Assembly (NCBI RefSeq): GCF_000255115.2
Contig: NC_018068.1
Coordinates: 1,397,977 to 1,461,976 of the forward strand
Length of the DNA stretch: 64,000 nucleotides
Reading direction: 5' to 3'
Origin: Desulfosporosinus acidiphilus SJ4
Lineage (GTDB): Bacteria > Bacillota > Desulfitobacteriia > Desulfitobacteriales > Desulfitobacteriaceae
Part shown: in pieces, positions 25,369 to 33,746 of the stretch
Position numbering within the stretch: position 1 is the stretch's first letter
How the letters are laid out: each line of letters opens with the position of its first letter
Program-made: the position numbers and the translations under genes
Notes under the pieces: generated by a model
Told to the model about the DNA's origin: nothing
The model's input: only the letters and a program-made list of their open reading frames with translations
The model's database searches: none

Positions 25369-25730
25369 ATGGCAGTTAGCGAAGGTTACAAAGAATATGT
25401 AGTAGACCAACTTGGAAAATTAGGTTATGTTACGGTCAAAAAGATGTTTGGCGGTGCTGGCATTTATTATGATGGTTTGATTTTTGGAATACTAGTCGAT
25501 GACATTCTATATTTTAAAGTTGATTAGTCAGATTATCAAATGGCAGGAATGAAACCATTCAAACCATTTGATGACAAACCCATGGTAATGCCATATTATG
25601 AGGTTCCCGTTGATATTTGGAAAACAGAGAACAGTTAGCGGAATGGGCCGTGAAAGCTTTATTGGTATCTAGAAATAATCCCACTAAGCCTAAGAAGCGC
25701 AAAAGGGGAAAGGCTCTGATTATTGGCTAA
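25369..25730 (+). pseudogene. TfoX N-terminal domain gene, nonsense plus frameshift
   Basis: ATG 25369 begins MAVSEGYKEYVVDQLGKLG, then VKKMFGGAGIYYDG and DDILYFKVD, a TfoX_N domain. TAG at 25525 interrupts it. The same frame resumes with MAGMKPFKPFDDKPMVMPYY, and after a shift near 25632 another frame gives EQLAEWAVKALLVSRN to TAA 25730. Two lesions make it a pseudogene. Confidence 0.8.
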
Positions 25731-25931
25731 AATAGTCAGCCTATCCTACGCCATCCCTCCCTTTTCCTTAACATGTTGGAATTAAGAATGTAATTGAGTT
25801 AATCTTTCACATTGATAGCTTAACAAGTCAAGCTGGGAGATTCCTGAGAATGACATGGGACTTATGTCCTATTTTTATTTCATAAAACGATAAATGAATA
25901 GGTCGAGCTCCATCCAAATAGCTGGAACATA

Positions 25932-26948
25932 TCAAAGGGATTTTATAAAGCTATTCTGGAAATTATTAATTGAACTCTTAAAAGTGTTTGAAAAGTCTGT
26001 GTTCACATTTTTGGTCTTAAGATTTTGTATAAAGGCTTTATAAGTGGATGTACCATAATTTTTTACAAGTTGTTCGACGGCCATGAAATCTTCATATTCA
26101 ACATTGTATTGGGCATTGAGAATATCATTTTCCGAAGCAGACAAAGGCAGAAGAGATCCATTTTTTGCAGCGTTTCTTACATCGGTTTCATAATAGGCCA
26201 TTTCTAAAGATGTTTTTTGGGAGTTAACTTTTTGCATAGCCATGAGCCCAATACGCCAAGCAGTCCCTTCGTTGATCCAAGTTGGCAGCTCATTACCATA
26301 ACCTTGACTTGCCGCACATGCATGGAAAAGCTCGTGACTGAGGACATTCGCTAGGTCACTCTTGTCCTGTAGATTATATAATGGAATCCAAATTGAGGTA
26401 TCGACAGTTAATCCTCCGGTATCTTCAACGATGGATTGTATGGAGCTCGAATCAACCCCGGCTTTTCTTAGGGAGTTAGCATAGGTCCTAGGTGATGAAA
26501 ATAAGGCAATTTGAATGTTTTTAGCTGGGGATAAACCAACAACAGTATTGAGTGTTGGTAAAGAAATAGTTTTAATAATTTGATTTGCCATAGTTAGACG
26601 TGAAGTTGACACTCCCGTATCACCGGCACTAATGTAGATGTTTGATGCGACAATTTGACTTGTCACATTTTTAGTAGAAGGTAAATTCTGTATCTTTTTT
26701 GCGATACGCTCTATCTGTCGATGTCTAATTATAAGACGATTTCTGTTTCGTGAGGTGGAATTATAGGCTGAGTTATTGCTCTGTTGGTTATTTTGGGTTG
26801 TGATCGGAGCTGACTGAGTTCCTTTCCAGAGCGTTTCAAGGGAGCTTAGAGAAGGAAGGTTACCATGAAATATGGATGAGGTGATAAGCACTATGGAAGT
26901 TGCTATGATTTGAATGAATTTCAATATACTATTAACTACACTGATCAT
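25932..26948 (-). CDS. Membrane-anchored zinc metalloprotease-like protein (gluzincin)
   Basis: A 338-residue protein with one N-terminal membrane anchor (about 8-28), a Gln/Ser/Asn-rich linker, and a peptidase_MA-like domain. The motif HELFH is at residues 205-209, and LPTWINEGTAW about 20 residues later supplies the third ligand Glu. The active-site set therefore looks intact and should face outside the cell. It is flanked by long gaps, so probably monocistronic. The substrate is unknown. Confidence 0.75.
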   Translation of the reverse strand: MISVVNSILKFIQIIATSIVLITSSIFHGNLPSLSSLETLWKGTQSAPITTQNNQQSNNSAYNSTSRNRNRLIIRHRQIERIAKKIQNLPSTKNVTSQIVASNIYISAGDTGVSTSRLTMANQIIKTISLPTLNTVVGLSPAKNIQIALFSSPRTYANSLRKAGVDSSSIQSIVEDTGGLTVDTSIWIPLYNLQDKSDLANVLSHELFHACAASQGYGNELPTWINEGTAWRIGLMAMQKVNSQKTSLEMAYYETDVRNAAKNGSLLPLSASENDILNAQYNVEYEDFMAVEQLVKNYGTSTYKAFIQNLKTKNVNTDFSNTFKSSINNFQNSFIKSL

Positions 26949-27534
26949 GCTTTACTCCTTTTCAAGAAGAATGAGTTTCTGTATCCATATCATTAATGTT
27001 GTGCATGAAAAAATGAAGATGTTGTTTTTTTCATGGCTAGAGTCATAACAGATGACTGGAGAAAATCAGCAAGCCAAAACACGTAAACCGAAGGGTAAAT
27101 AATCAGGCCAGCATATCCCAAGCTTTCATAATGCATCTGTATATTGAGCCGTTTCAGACACTCGTAGTCGATTATGAGAATATAAGGCCAAATAATATGA
27201 GATTTTTACTGTGCTGAAAAGATTATATTATTCTTAGCTTAAAATTTGCTGAGAACAAAATGGCAAAGATCACAGAAGAATGGTTATTGCTGCAAATATA
27301 TTAATTGGCTTCAGCTTATAAAGTACTGAGGCCGCTTTTTTAATAACAAACAAATACTCCCACCATTGTTGATGAGAGTTAAAAGAAGGTAAAAGGTTCG
27401 CCAATTAACCCCTATGCCTAAGAGCCTTTCAAAATTCCTACAAATAATTGAAAAGCCGCCCCACAGCAAGGGCGGCTTAATAGAATATCACATTCGAATA
27501 AATCTGGTTATAGGAAGGATGGCAGCCGTTGAAC
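26949..27534. other. Intergenic stretch without genes
   Basis: No ORF with RBS is seen. The only feature recognised is the terminator at 27453-27478 for the YjcZ-type genes. Confidence 0.4.
27453..27478 (-). terminator. Terminator after YjcZ-type genes
   Basis: AAGCCGCCC pairs with GGGCGGCTT; on the minus strand the stem is followed by TTCAATTATTT. It is about 57 bases downstream of the stop at 27535. Confidence 0.65.
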
Positions 27535-27705
27535 TTAGAAAATCACGCCTAAAGCGATAAGAATCAAAATAGCAATAGCGATAATTCCTACGCCGACCCC
27601 AGCCCCAACACCAGTCACAGGAGCTACGGGACGAGGACAACATGCTCCACCCAATCCGTAACCTGCTGCACCACTATAACCCATACCATAGGCCATTCCG
27701 TACAT
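27535..27705 (-). CDS. YjcZ-type small sporulation protein
   Basis: A 56-residue protein on the minus strand with GGAGG before ATG 27705. The N-half is Gly/Tyr-rich (MYGMAYGMGYSGAAGYGLGG) with CC, then a Val/Gly/Ile-rich helix ending ILILIALGVIF. This matches the YjcZ/YhcZ group of tiny hydrophobic proteins seen in spore formers. A related gene lies 21 bases upstream. Probably a spore-coat or membrane peptide; role unproven. Confidence 0.65.
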   Translation of the reverse strand: MYGMAYGMGYSGAAGYGLGGACCPRPVAPVTGVGAGVGVGIIAIAILILIALGVIF

Positions 27706-27725
27706 CAATTTTCCTCCTTCCTTAA

Positions 27726-27848
27726 TTAAAATACGATACCCATTGCAATAAGCAGAAGAATAATTACAACAACTACACCGATTCCCGCGCCAAATCCAAC
27801 ACCTGTTCCACAAGCAGCGCCATCGACGCCAACTCCGCCAAATGCCAT
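27726..27848 (-). CDS. YjcZ-type small sporulation protein
   Basis: A 40-residue protein, minus-strand ATG 27848 after AAAGGAGG. The sequence begins MAFGGVGVDGAACGTGVGFG and ends in a Val/Ile/Leu helix terminating AMGIVF, like the adjacent gene (ALGVIF). The pair look like tandem duplicates under one promoter. Confidence 0.62.
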   Translation of the reverse strand: MAFGGVGVDGAACGTGVGFGAGIGVVVVIILLLIAMGIVF

Positions 27849-27980
27849 TGACTTTTCCTCCTTTATTTAGAGATAGCACATAATATGTTCGGATTGGAAT
27901 ATATGGAACAATATGGGTGCGGAAATGCAATACAGATTAATACCTGTATTTCTAATACTATAAGAAACATAAATTTTGAA

Positions 27981-28109
27981 TCAATGTTTTAATAAAACAT
28001 ATAATCCCACTCCCATAAGGATTAACCCTTCTAGTCTAGGAAGTAATGAATTTACTAGGCTAATAAATTGAGTACTCTCTATAGTTGAATCTTCAACCCT
28101 CTTATACAT
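27981..28109 (-). CDS. 42-aa small protein with C-terminal hydrophobic helix
   Basis: Minus-strand ATG 28109 follows AAGGAG by about ten bases. The frame (MYKRVEDSTIESTQFISLVN...GLILMGVGLYVLLKH) is polar at first and ends in a membrane-like helix. It precedes the YjcZ-type genes on the same strand. No family recognised. Confidence 0.45.
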   Translation of the reverse strand: MYKRVEDSTIESTQFISLVNSLLPRLEGLILMGVGLYVLLKH

Positions 28110-28216
28110 AAGTAATCGCTCCTTGGACTAAACAAAAAGATTTTGAAGAATATTTAATGTCAAGCAGGAGGGATAGTTCCACTCCTGCTTTCTTCCGGAA
28201 TGAAACAGAATAATCG

Positions 28217-28873
28217 TCAGTTCATTATTTGATGGATGCCTACCAATATAAGTAGAATTGCTGAAATTGTAGTCGCTCTTTCGCCAAATCTTTCAGAAGC
28301 AAATTTAAGTCCAAGTATTGCACAGAGACCAGTGCATAAGAAGGAGAACAATCCGGACACAGTTGCCATCGTCAAAATGTTAAGTTTTGTTATACCAGCG
28401 CTAAACCCGCCTGCTAAATTGTTAAGGGATAAAGCTATCCCCAGAATTATTGATTCTGAAAGACTTATCGACTTTGAATTATCCAGATCGGCTTCCTCAG
28501 GGTTGCGTAACACGCGAAGCAAATGATTATCTGAAAATTGATCGATCGTTTGATCAGTTTGGTGTTGCTGACTAAATACATATACAGCTTCGGGAGCTTT
28601 CGTAAAAAACTGTTGGGCTAAAACATAAATCCCAAGACTAATAAGAACTAGCATACTAATTAATTGACATGTAAACGGGGTAAGCCAGTGTGAAATCAAA
28701 TGTCCAAAGAGGCCCCCTCCTAGAGCCAATACGAAGCCCATTAACGCGATAATCGTATTGGAGGTCAATGGAATTCCAACTTTCCTTACACCATAAGCAA
28801 TACCTACTCCGGCGTTATCAATATTGGATGCGATTCCGATTGCACAGATAAGTAACAAGTTATTTAATGCCAC
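28217..28873 (-). CDS. ytaF: Sporulation membrane protein YtaF
   Basis: About 218 residues; GTG 28873 is preferred since GAGGAG is eight bases upstream, whereas GTG 28882 overlaps it. Six hydrophobic segments in two related halves: GIASNIDNAGVGIAYGVRK near the N-terminus and GIALSLNNLAGGFSAG near 150, the MntP/YtaF-type duplicated motif with Asp/Asn in the membrane. A polar loop (about 95-130) joins the halves. YtaF is a conserved sporulation gene; relatives export Mn2+. It appears monocistronic. Confidence 0.85.
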   Translation of the reverse strand: MALNNLLLICAIGIASNIDNAGVGIAYGVRKVGIPLTSNTIIALMGFVLALGGGLFGHLISHWLTPFTCQLISMLVLISLGIYVLAQQFFTKAPEAVYVFSQQHQTDQTIDQFSDNHLLRVLRNPEEADLDNSKSISLSESIILGIALSLNNLAGGFSAGITKLNILTMATVSGLFSFLCTGLCAILGLKFASERFGERATTISAILLILVGIHQIMN

Positions 28874-29098
28874 TTGAACCACTCCTCAATTTAATATGCT
28901 TCATCTTATTAATGTCTTTGAGGAGTTGCGCAAGTACTATAGCCTTTACGCAATCGTGGTAAACAATTCCAGTTTCGTAATTGGTAAATGTAGTATTATT
29001 TCCGGAATAGAGTAGAATTTAAATGTTTTTGTCATCCACCATGTAATTTAAACTTCATGAAGATTTCATAGATTGTTCAAGATTTACACAATGAACAG

Positions 29099-29107
29099 TG
29101 CTATAAT
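29099..29107 (+). promoter_or_regulatory. Extended -10 promoter for pspA
   Basis: TGCTATAAT is a TGn-extended -10 located about 84 bases upstream of the pspA start. No good -35 lies at 17 bp, consistent with extended -10 use. Confidence 0.5.
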
Positions 29108-29190
29108 GCTTACGATGAAGTTAGAGTTGAATTTAGAGTTTGAACGAGAGATTTTTTGGTTTTTAATGATTGAAAGGAGATTGGAAGCTA

Positions 29191-29877
29191 ATGGGGTTGT
29201 TTAGTAAGCTAAAGGATCTATTTCAAGCAAATACAATGGATCTTATATCTAAGGCCGAAGATCCAGAAAAAATGTTAAATCTTTATGTCGAACGTGCGAC
29301 AGAGGAAGTTCACAATTTTCAAATTCAAGTTAACCGTGCTCTAGCGAATAAGATTCAACTTGAGGAGCGCATTGAAGGCTTGAATAAGGAAATTAAAGTG
29401 CGTAGCGAACAAGCTGCACTTGCTGTCCAGCAGGGTAAGGATGATCTGGCTAGGACTGCTCTAACGTATAAAAACCATGCTGAGTCCAACAAGAGAGATT
29501 ATGAGTCTCAACTTGCCGAACAGGCTAAATCAGTTGAAGATCTTCAGGATAATCTCCATGTGCTTACGGAGAAACTGGAAAAGGCAAAGATAGAGCGTAA
29601 TAACTTGGTTATGCGTCAAAGACGGGCAGAAACTATGAAAAGGGCAAATGAAGCTGTATCCGGACTGTCTACCCGTGACCCGTTGGGAGATTTTGACCGG
29701 ATGAAAGGTCGGGTTGAACGCATAGAGGCGGAGGCCAAGGTGTCCGGAACAATGGTTAACTCATATACAATTGAAGACCAATTTGCGGAATTAGAAACGA
29801 GCAAAGTTAATTCTGAGATTGAGGATGAGTTGGCTCAACTTAAAGCAGGAAATAAAATTGAGTTAAATAAGAATTAG
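29191..29877 (+). CDS. pspA: Phage shock protein A family (PspA/IM30)
   Basis: A 228-residue, almost wholly coiled-coil protein from ATG 29191 (AAAGGAG upstream). It starts MGLFSKLKDLFQANTMDLIS, has EDPEKMLNLYVE, and the central RQRRAETMKRANEAVSGLS, all PspA/IM30 hallmarks. Such proteins polymerise on stressed membranes (an ESCRT-III relative). No pspF or pspC is nearby; the next gene encodes a membrane Tim44-like protein, which may act with it. Confidence 0.9.
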   Translation: MGLFSKLKDLFQANTMDLISKAEDPEKMLNLYVERATEEVHNFQIQVNRALANKIQLEERIEGLNKEIKVRSEQAALAVQQGKDDLARTALTYKNHAESNKRDYESQLAEQAKSVEDLQDNLHVLTEKLEKAKIERNNLVMRQRRAETMKRANEAVSGLSTRDPLGDFDRMKGRVERIEAEAKVSGTMVNSYTIEDQFAELETSKVNSEIEDELAQLKAGNKIELNKN

Positions 29878-29923
29878 GTCTATTAAAACTACAATAGATA
29901 ATCATAACAAGTTTTCTAAAGAG

Positions 29924-30880
29924 ATGCTTAGGATTGGTGATTTGCATGAATTCTTGGTCAAACGTATATTGGTCATTCTAACGACTACTCTCGTTATCTT
30001 GGGAAGTCAAGTTTCACTGGTCTTAGCCCGTGGCGGCGGCGGTCTGGGCGGAAGCTTAGGTGATAGCATGGGAGGAAGTTTTAGTGGCGGGTCTTTTTCT
30101 GGGAGCGGCTATTTGGGAGGCGGAGGACTCGGCGGGTTCTTTCCGATTCCTTTCTTCTTCGGTGGCTATGGAGGATCGGGGGGAATATTTTTTCTCGTTA
30201 TTCTGTATATGGCGTAGCGATTCTACAATGCAAGTCAAGATAGAGGAAGGTGGGGTCGTAATGATCGTTTCCCATCGATGACAAGATTCAGATCTATGAA
30301 TAACGATGGCTCCTCAAGGGAGACACCTTTAGATTTAAATGGTCGGCCGATTTCAAATTCGGGAAGTCTTCAGCGCTTTGGTAAAGCGATAAACTATACA
30401 CGCGAGAATATGAACTATTTAGCAGAAACATTTCCTCGTTGGGATCGGGATTTTCTTATCGGAAGGGTTCGTCAGATTTTCTTTTGGCTGCAAGATGGCT
30501 GGAGTCGACAGGATCTCATGCCTGCGGAAGAGTATCTAATAAATACTCTGAACGATAAATACCAGGCAGATCTTCAAGCCATGAAAGTTCGCGGAGAGCG
30601 GAATATAATCAAGGAACCTATTTTAAACACCTGGGATATTGAGTTTATCCATAGTCATTTAGATGAAGAATCACAGTATTTTATTGCCATGGTTTCTGCG
30701 AGTTTAATTGATTATACAGTAGATAACTCAGGAAAACTGATATCCGGAAACGATAATCACAGACTTTACTTTACAGAATTTTGGAAGTTTGTCTGGCGGG
30801 ATGAGAAGTGGTTATTGGCAAGTATTTATCAGGAAGACGCATTAGAAATAGCTAAAATTGCTCGCGGAATAGAAGATTAG
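29924..30880 (+). pseudogene. Tim44-like membrane protein with in-frame TAG
   Basis: The first part (29924-30217) encodes a signal/anchor, a Gly-rich stretch (RGGGGLGGSLGDSMGG) and a membrane helix, then TAG at 30215. The same frame continues without another stop for 221 codons to 30880, with RDFLIGRVRQIFFWLQDGW and a late FTEFWKFVWRDEKWLLASIY, a Tim44-like domain. The full reading matches bacterial Tim44-like proteins in architecture. It is either a recent nonsense mutation or a read-through codon. The exact start is uncertain (ATG 29924 or TTG 29942). Confidence 0.7.
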
Positions 30881-30914
30881 CAATGTTTACAGTTTAGGCA
30901 AAGCTAAAATAATT

Positions 30915-30954
30915 AAAGAGTCTGTTTTCTGATTGTTTAGGAAACAGGCTCTTT
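30915..30954. terminator. Bidirectional terminator
   Basis: AAAGAG...CTGTTT pairs with AAACAG...CTCTTT. It lies between convergent genes. Confidence 0.75.
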
Positions 30955-30972
30955 GTATTAGCGATTAATTAT

Positions 30973-31713
30973 TTAGGGATCAGCAAAAAAGACAATCCCC
31001 ATTGTAAAGATATATATAAAGAAAAGAACTTCGAGAGTTACTAGAATTCTTGAGGCATTACTGATTGGCGAGAAGTCTCCCATGCTTGCGGTAGCAAAGG
31101 TTGTTATACTAAAATAGACAAACGTAAATAATTCTGAGACGATATCATTCCCGAAATGATCCCCTGTAAAACTTCCAGGAACCATGTGATATTCAAGGTC
31201 ATAAGCAGCTGCAAAATAAATCAATAAAAGACCGATGGCCGAACCAACCGGAACAAATGATGTAAGAATATGCCCATCTGTGGCTGTCAACACCCGATAC
31301 ACGTAGTATGATACACCCGCAGTTGCGATTATTGAATAAAGAACAACTACAGCTGACCCGACCGGAGTATCCTGGCGTTCAGGGTATCCTTCAGAAGAAC
31401 TTCCTTTATCAGAACTCTCTTCATTAGAACTCCCATTATCGTTCTCATCCTTCCATTGCTTGTGGTTTCCCATAAGCAGCAACAGGATCGCTGCTCCAGC
31501 CCCAACTGCGGCTGGCAATAAAGGCCAAATATCAGCGGCCGCAATATCTCGTTCCGTAGGTCTTTCAGACTCTTGGTCAGGTTTTAGGAAAGGTTTAGTA
31601 GAATTGATAGTTCCCTTCCCCTCCTCGGCAAGAGGTGAAATTACTGGGCGCCGATGTGGCGGATACCAAATATGCGGAGGGTTTTGACCCTTCAAATTTT
31701 CCCGCTGACCCAT
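30973..31713 (-). CDS. Two-pore-domain-like ion channel protein
   Basis: A 246-residue protein from ATG 31713 (GGAGGTG upstream). A proline-rich polar N-region and one membrane helix (about 65-82) precede an acidic Ser/Glu-rich loop, then helices near 115-135 and 150-170 and an Ion_trans_2 pore unit. The pore reads FVYFSITTFATASMGDFSP, where potassium channels have TTxTTVGYGD; the GYG of the filter is SMG here. A cation channel with altered selectivity is inferred. Confidence 0.7.
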   Translation of the reverse strand: MGQRENLKGQNPPHIWYPPHRRPVISPLAEEGKGTINSTKPFLKPDQESERPTERDIAAADIWPLLPAAVGAGAAILLLLMGNHKQWKDENDNGSSNEESSDKGSSSEGYPERQDTPVGSAVVVLYSIIATAGVSYYVYRVLTATDGHILTSFVPVGSAIGLLLIYFAAAYDLEYHMVPGSFTGDHFGNDIVSELFTFVYFSITTFATASMGDFSPISNASRILVTLEVLFFIYIFTMGIVFFADP

Positions 31714-31980
31714 TCGTGCACCTCCTTTTACTCCCATATTATTCCATAGAATCAATTGTGTGTTTATGGAAGACAAAAAAGGACCACTTGCTTAGATATT
31801 TGTATCTATTATCGAACTAACTTTGAAATATAAAAGTTTTAAGTTTGGGCTATAATATTTCCGAATTTCTATATCCGTTAGCAATGACGGTAATTCTTGT
31901 CTTATTTACTTCCTAACCCTTTTAACCTTCAGGATGGTTGGACTTTTTGTTACAAAATTTCTGAGTAAGGCTTAAAATAG

Positions 31981-32913
31981 CTACCCAGTTGGACACAAAT
32001 CAATGCACAAGGAACATTGATGTTGATGGTCATGCTTACTGTGGAAACAGCTGCTACACGGACAATCTTCAAATTGAATCGTTGTATGTTCTATTCCAAA
32101 TTGTTCATAACTCGTATGTTGAATATTGTGTAATAGATTGGCCATTTGCTCTTTGCTTAAATCCTTAACCCAAACATGAGCTGTCATGGCAATGACTTCT
32201 TGAGAAATCGCCCAAACGTGAATATCAGTGATACCTCGGATGCCATCAATATTTAACATCGTTTTTCGGAGCTCATCAATGGAGATATGTTTGGGAACGG
32301 ATTCCAAAAAGATATGTATACATTCTTTTGTCATTTTAACGGCGCTCCTTAAGATGAGGCCTCCGAGGATAGCACTTAATAACGTATCGATCCTTGACCA
32401 GTCCGTGAAATAAATGATTACCCCGCCAATTAATACTCCTAAATCCGCGAGGGCATCCCCGGCAAAATGAAGGAAGGCACTTTTTACATTTAAGTTTTGA
32501 GTATTTTGCCTTAGATTAAGTACGATCAGAAGATTAACGATCATCCCGACAATAGCCACGAAGATCATCCCTTTGGGTTCAACTGCGACAGGGTTAAGAA
32601 AACGATCGACCGCCTTATAAAATATAAATACTGAAATGGTTATAAGAGATATATTATTGACTAACGCCGAGAGCACACCATAGCGATAGTAGCCGTAGGT
32701 ATTTTTGCAGTCTGCTTTTTTGGCTGCAATTTTTAGTCCCCACCAACTAATGATTAAAGCTGCAAAATCAGTAATAAGGTGCCATGAATCACTAAGAAGC
32801 GCGAGACTTTTGGTAACATAGGCTAGAGTTAATTTCGCTGTCAGTATAAGTCCAACAAGGAAAATAGAAATGAAGATCTTCTTTTGACTTTGGTAAATAC
32901 TTAGGTCTGACAT
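31981..32913 (-). CDS. Cation diffusion facilitator metal exporter
   Basis: A 310-residue protein from ATG 32913 (GGGAGG upstream). Six membrane helices carry the CDF metal site: SDSWHLITD in helix 2 and HFAGDALADLG in helix 5 (HxxxD pairs). The cytoplasmic C-domain follows (HVWAIS, MTAHVWV). The tail is unusual, Cys/His-rich: CPCSSCFHSKHDHQHQCSLC, suggesting metal sensing or delivery. CDF proteins export Zn2+, Co2+ or Mn2+. It lies next to a truncated Nramp importer, so this was a metal-homeostasis locus. Confidence 0.9.
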   Translation of the reverse strand: MSDLSIYQSQKKIFISIFLVGLILTAKLTLAYVTKSLALLSDSWHLITDFAALIISWWGLKIAAKKADCKNTYGYYRYGVLSALVNNISLITISVFIFYKAVDRFLNPVAVEPKGMIFVAIVGMIVNLLIVLNLRQNTQNLNVKSAFLHFAGDALADLGVLIGGVIIYFTDWSRIDTLLSAILGGLILRSAVKMTKECIHIFLESVPKHISIDELRKTMLNIDGIRGITDIHVWAISQEVIAMTAHVWVKDLSKEQMANLLHNIQHTSYEQFGIEHTTIQFEDCPCSSCFHSKHDHQHQCSLCIDLCPTG

Positions 32914-32995
32914 TGTTATACCTCCCATCAATTTTTGGTTCAACAAAACCGGGAGTAACCCCGGCTTTGTGTTGCCGCTTTATTTCCTGCTGTTA

Positions 32996-33655
32996 TTAGC
33001 CGGTAAACGTTAAGTAAAGAAGAATCGCATTGAGTGAAATGATTAGACTTACAATAACAACACCGACCATGTTTGTTAATCTTCGATTAGCCATTATGCC
33101 CATAATATCTCGTCGTTTCGTGATAAGAAGCAGGGGAATAATCGCTGCGGGAAGAGCGAAACTTAAGGTAACTTGGCTCATAATCAAGATTTTCATGGGG
33201 TTGAAGCCTAGCCACAAGAGTACAATTGCTGGAATCATGGTAATGGCCCGTCGAATATTAATGGGTATATCGAGGCCAATGAATCCTTTTAACATACACT
33301 CCCCAGCCATTGCGCCAACAGTGGAAGACGAAAGTCCCGAGGCGAGCAACGCCATCCCAAACGCTCCACTGGATAAATTCCCAAGCAAAGGAGCCAAAGA
33401 TTTATGCGCCTGTTCGATCGAGTCAACGGGTCCTTGGTTAAAAAAAACGGCTGCTGCTACCACCACCATGGCTGCATTGACCAGAAAGGCGATGTTCATT
33501 GCGAAAACGATATCAAAACGCTCCATTCGAAAGTGTTTTTTGGCTTCTTCCAAATCATCCGATGTGCGTCTCGCCCTTGTTAAGTCTGAATGCAAATAGA
33601 TCACATGGGGCATAACAATAGCTCCTACAAAAATACGTATAACTAGAACTGATAA
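32996..33655 (-). pseudogene. mntH: Nramp (mntH) 3' half, cut by element insertion
   Basis: The reading from GAIVMPHVIYLHSDL to the end gives TM6 through TM11 of an Nramp Mn2+/Fe2+ importer, including the conserved MPH. TM1-5, with the DPGN metal motif, are missing. Homology runs back only to about 33655 and then gives way to sequence next to a serine recombinase. The gene was most likely interrupted by integration of the element to its right. Confidence 0.8.
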
Positions 33656-33746
33656 TTAAATCTAATATAGCTAACCGCAAATCCAACTCTACAGAGATTT
33701 TTTTTGATGAATTATTCTCATGAGGTCTTATGACTGGCAAACTAAT

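Noticed and set aside
25144-25410. 88-codon minus-strand ORF and a T-box-like GTGGTACCG string near 25276
   Set aside because: The ORF overlaps the TfoX remnant antisense. The string resembles the T-box core but no stem I, antiterminator or downstream gene supports a T-box.
33030-33599. 189-codon plus-strand ORF opposite the mntH remnant
   Set aside because: Antisense shadow of the Nramp coding sequence.
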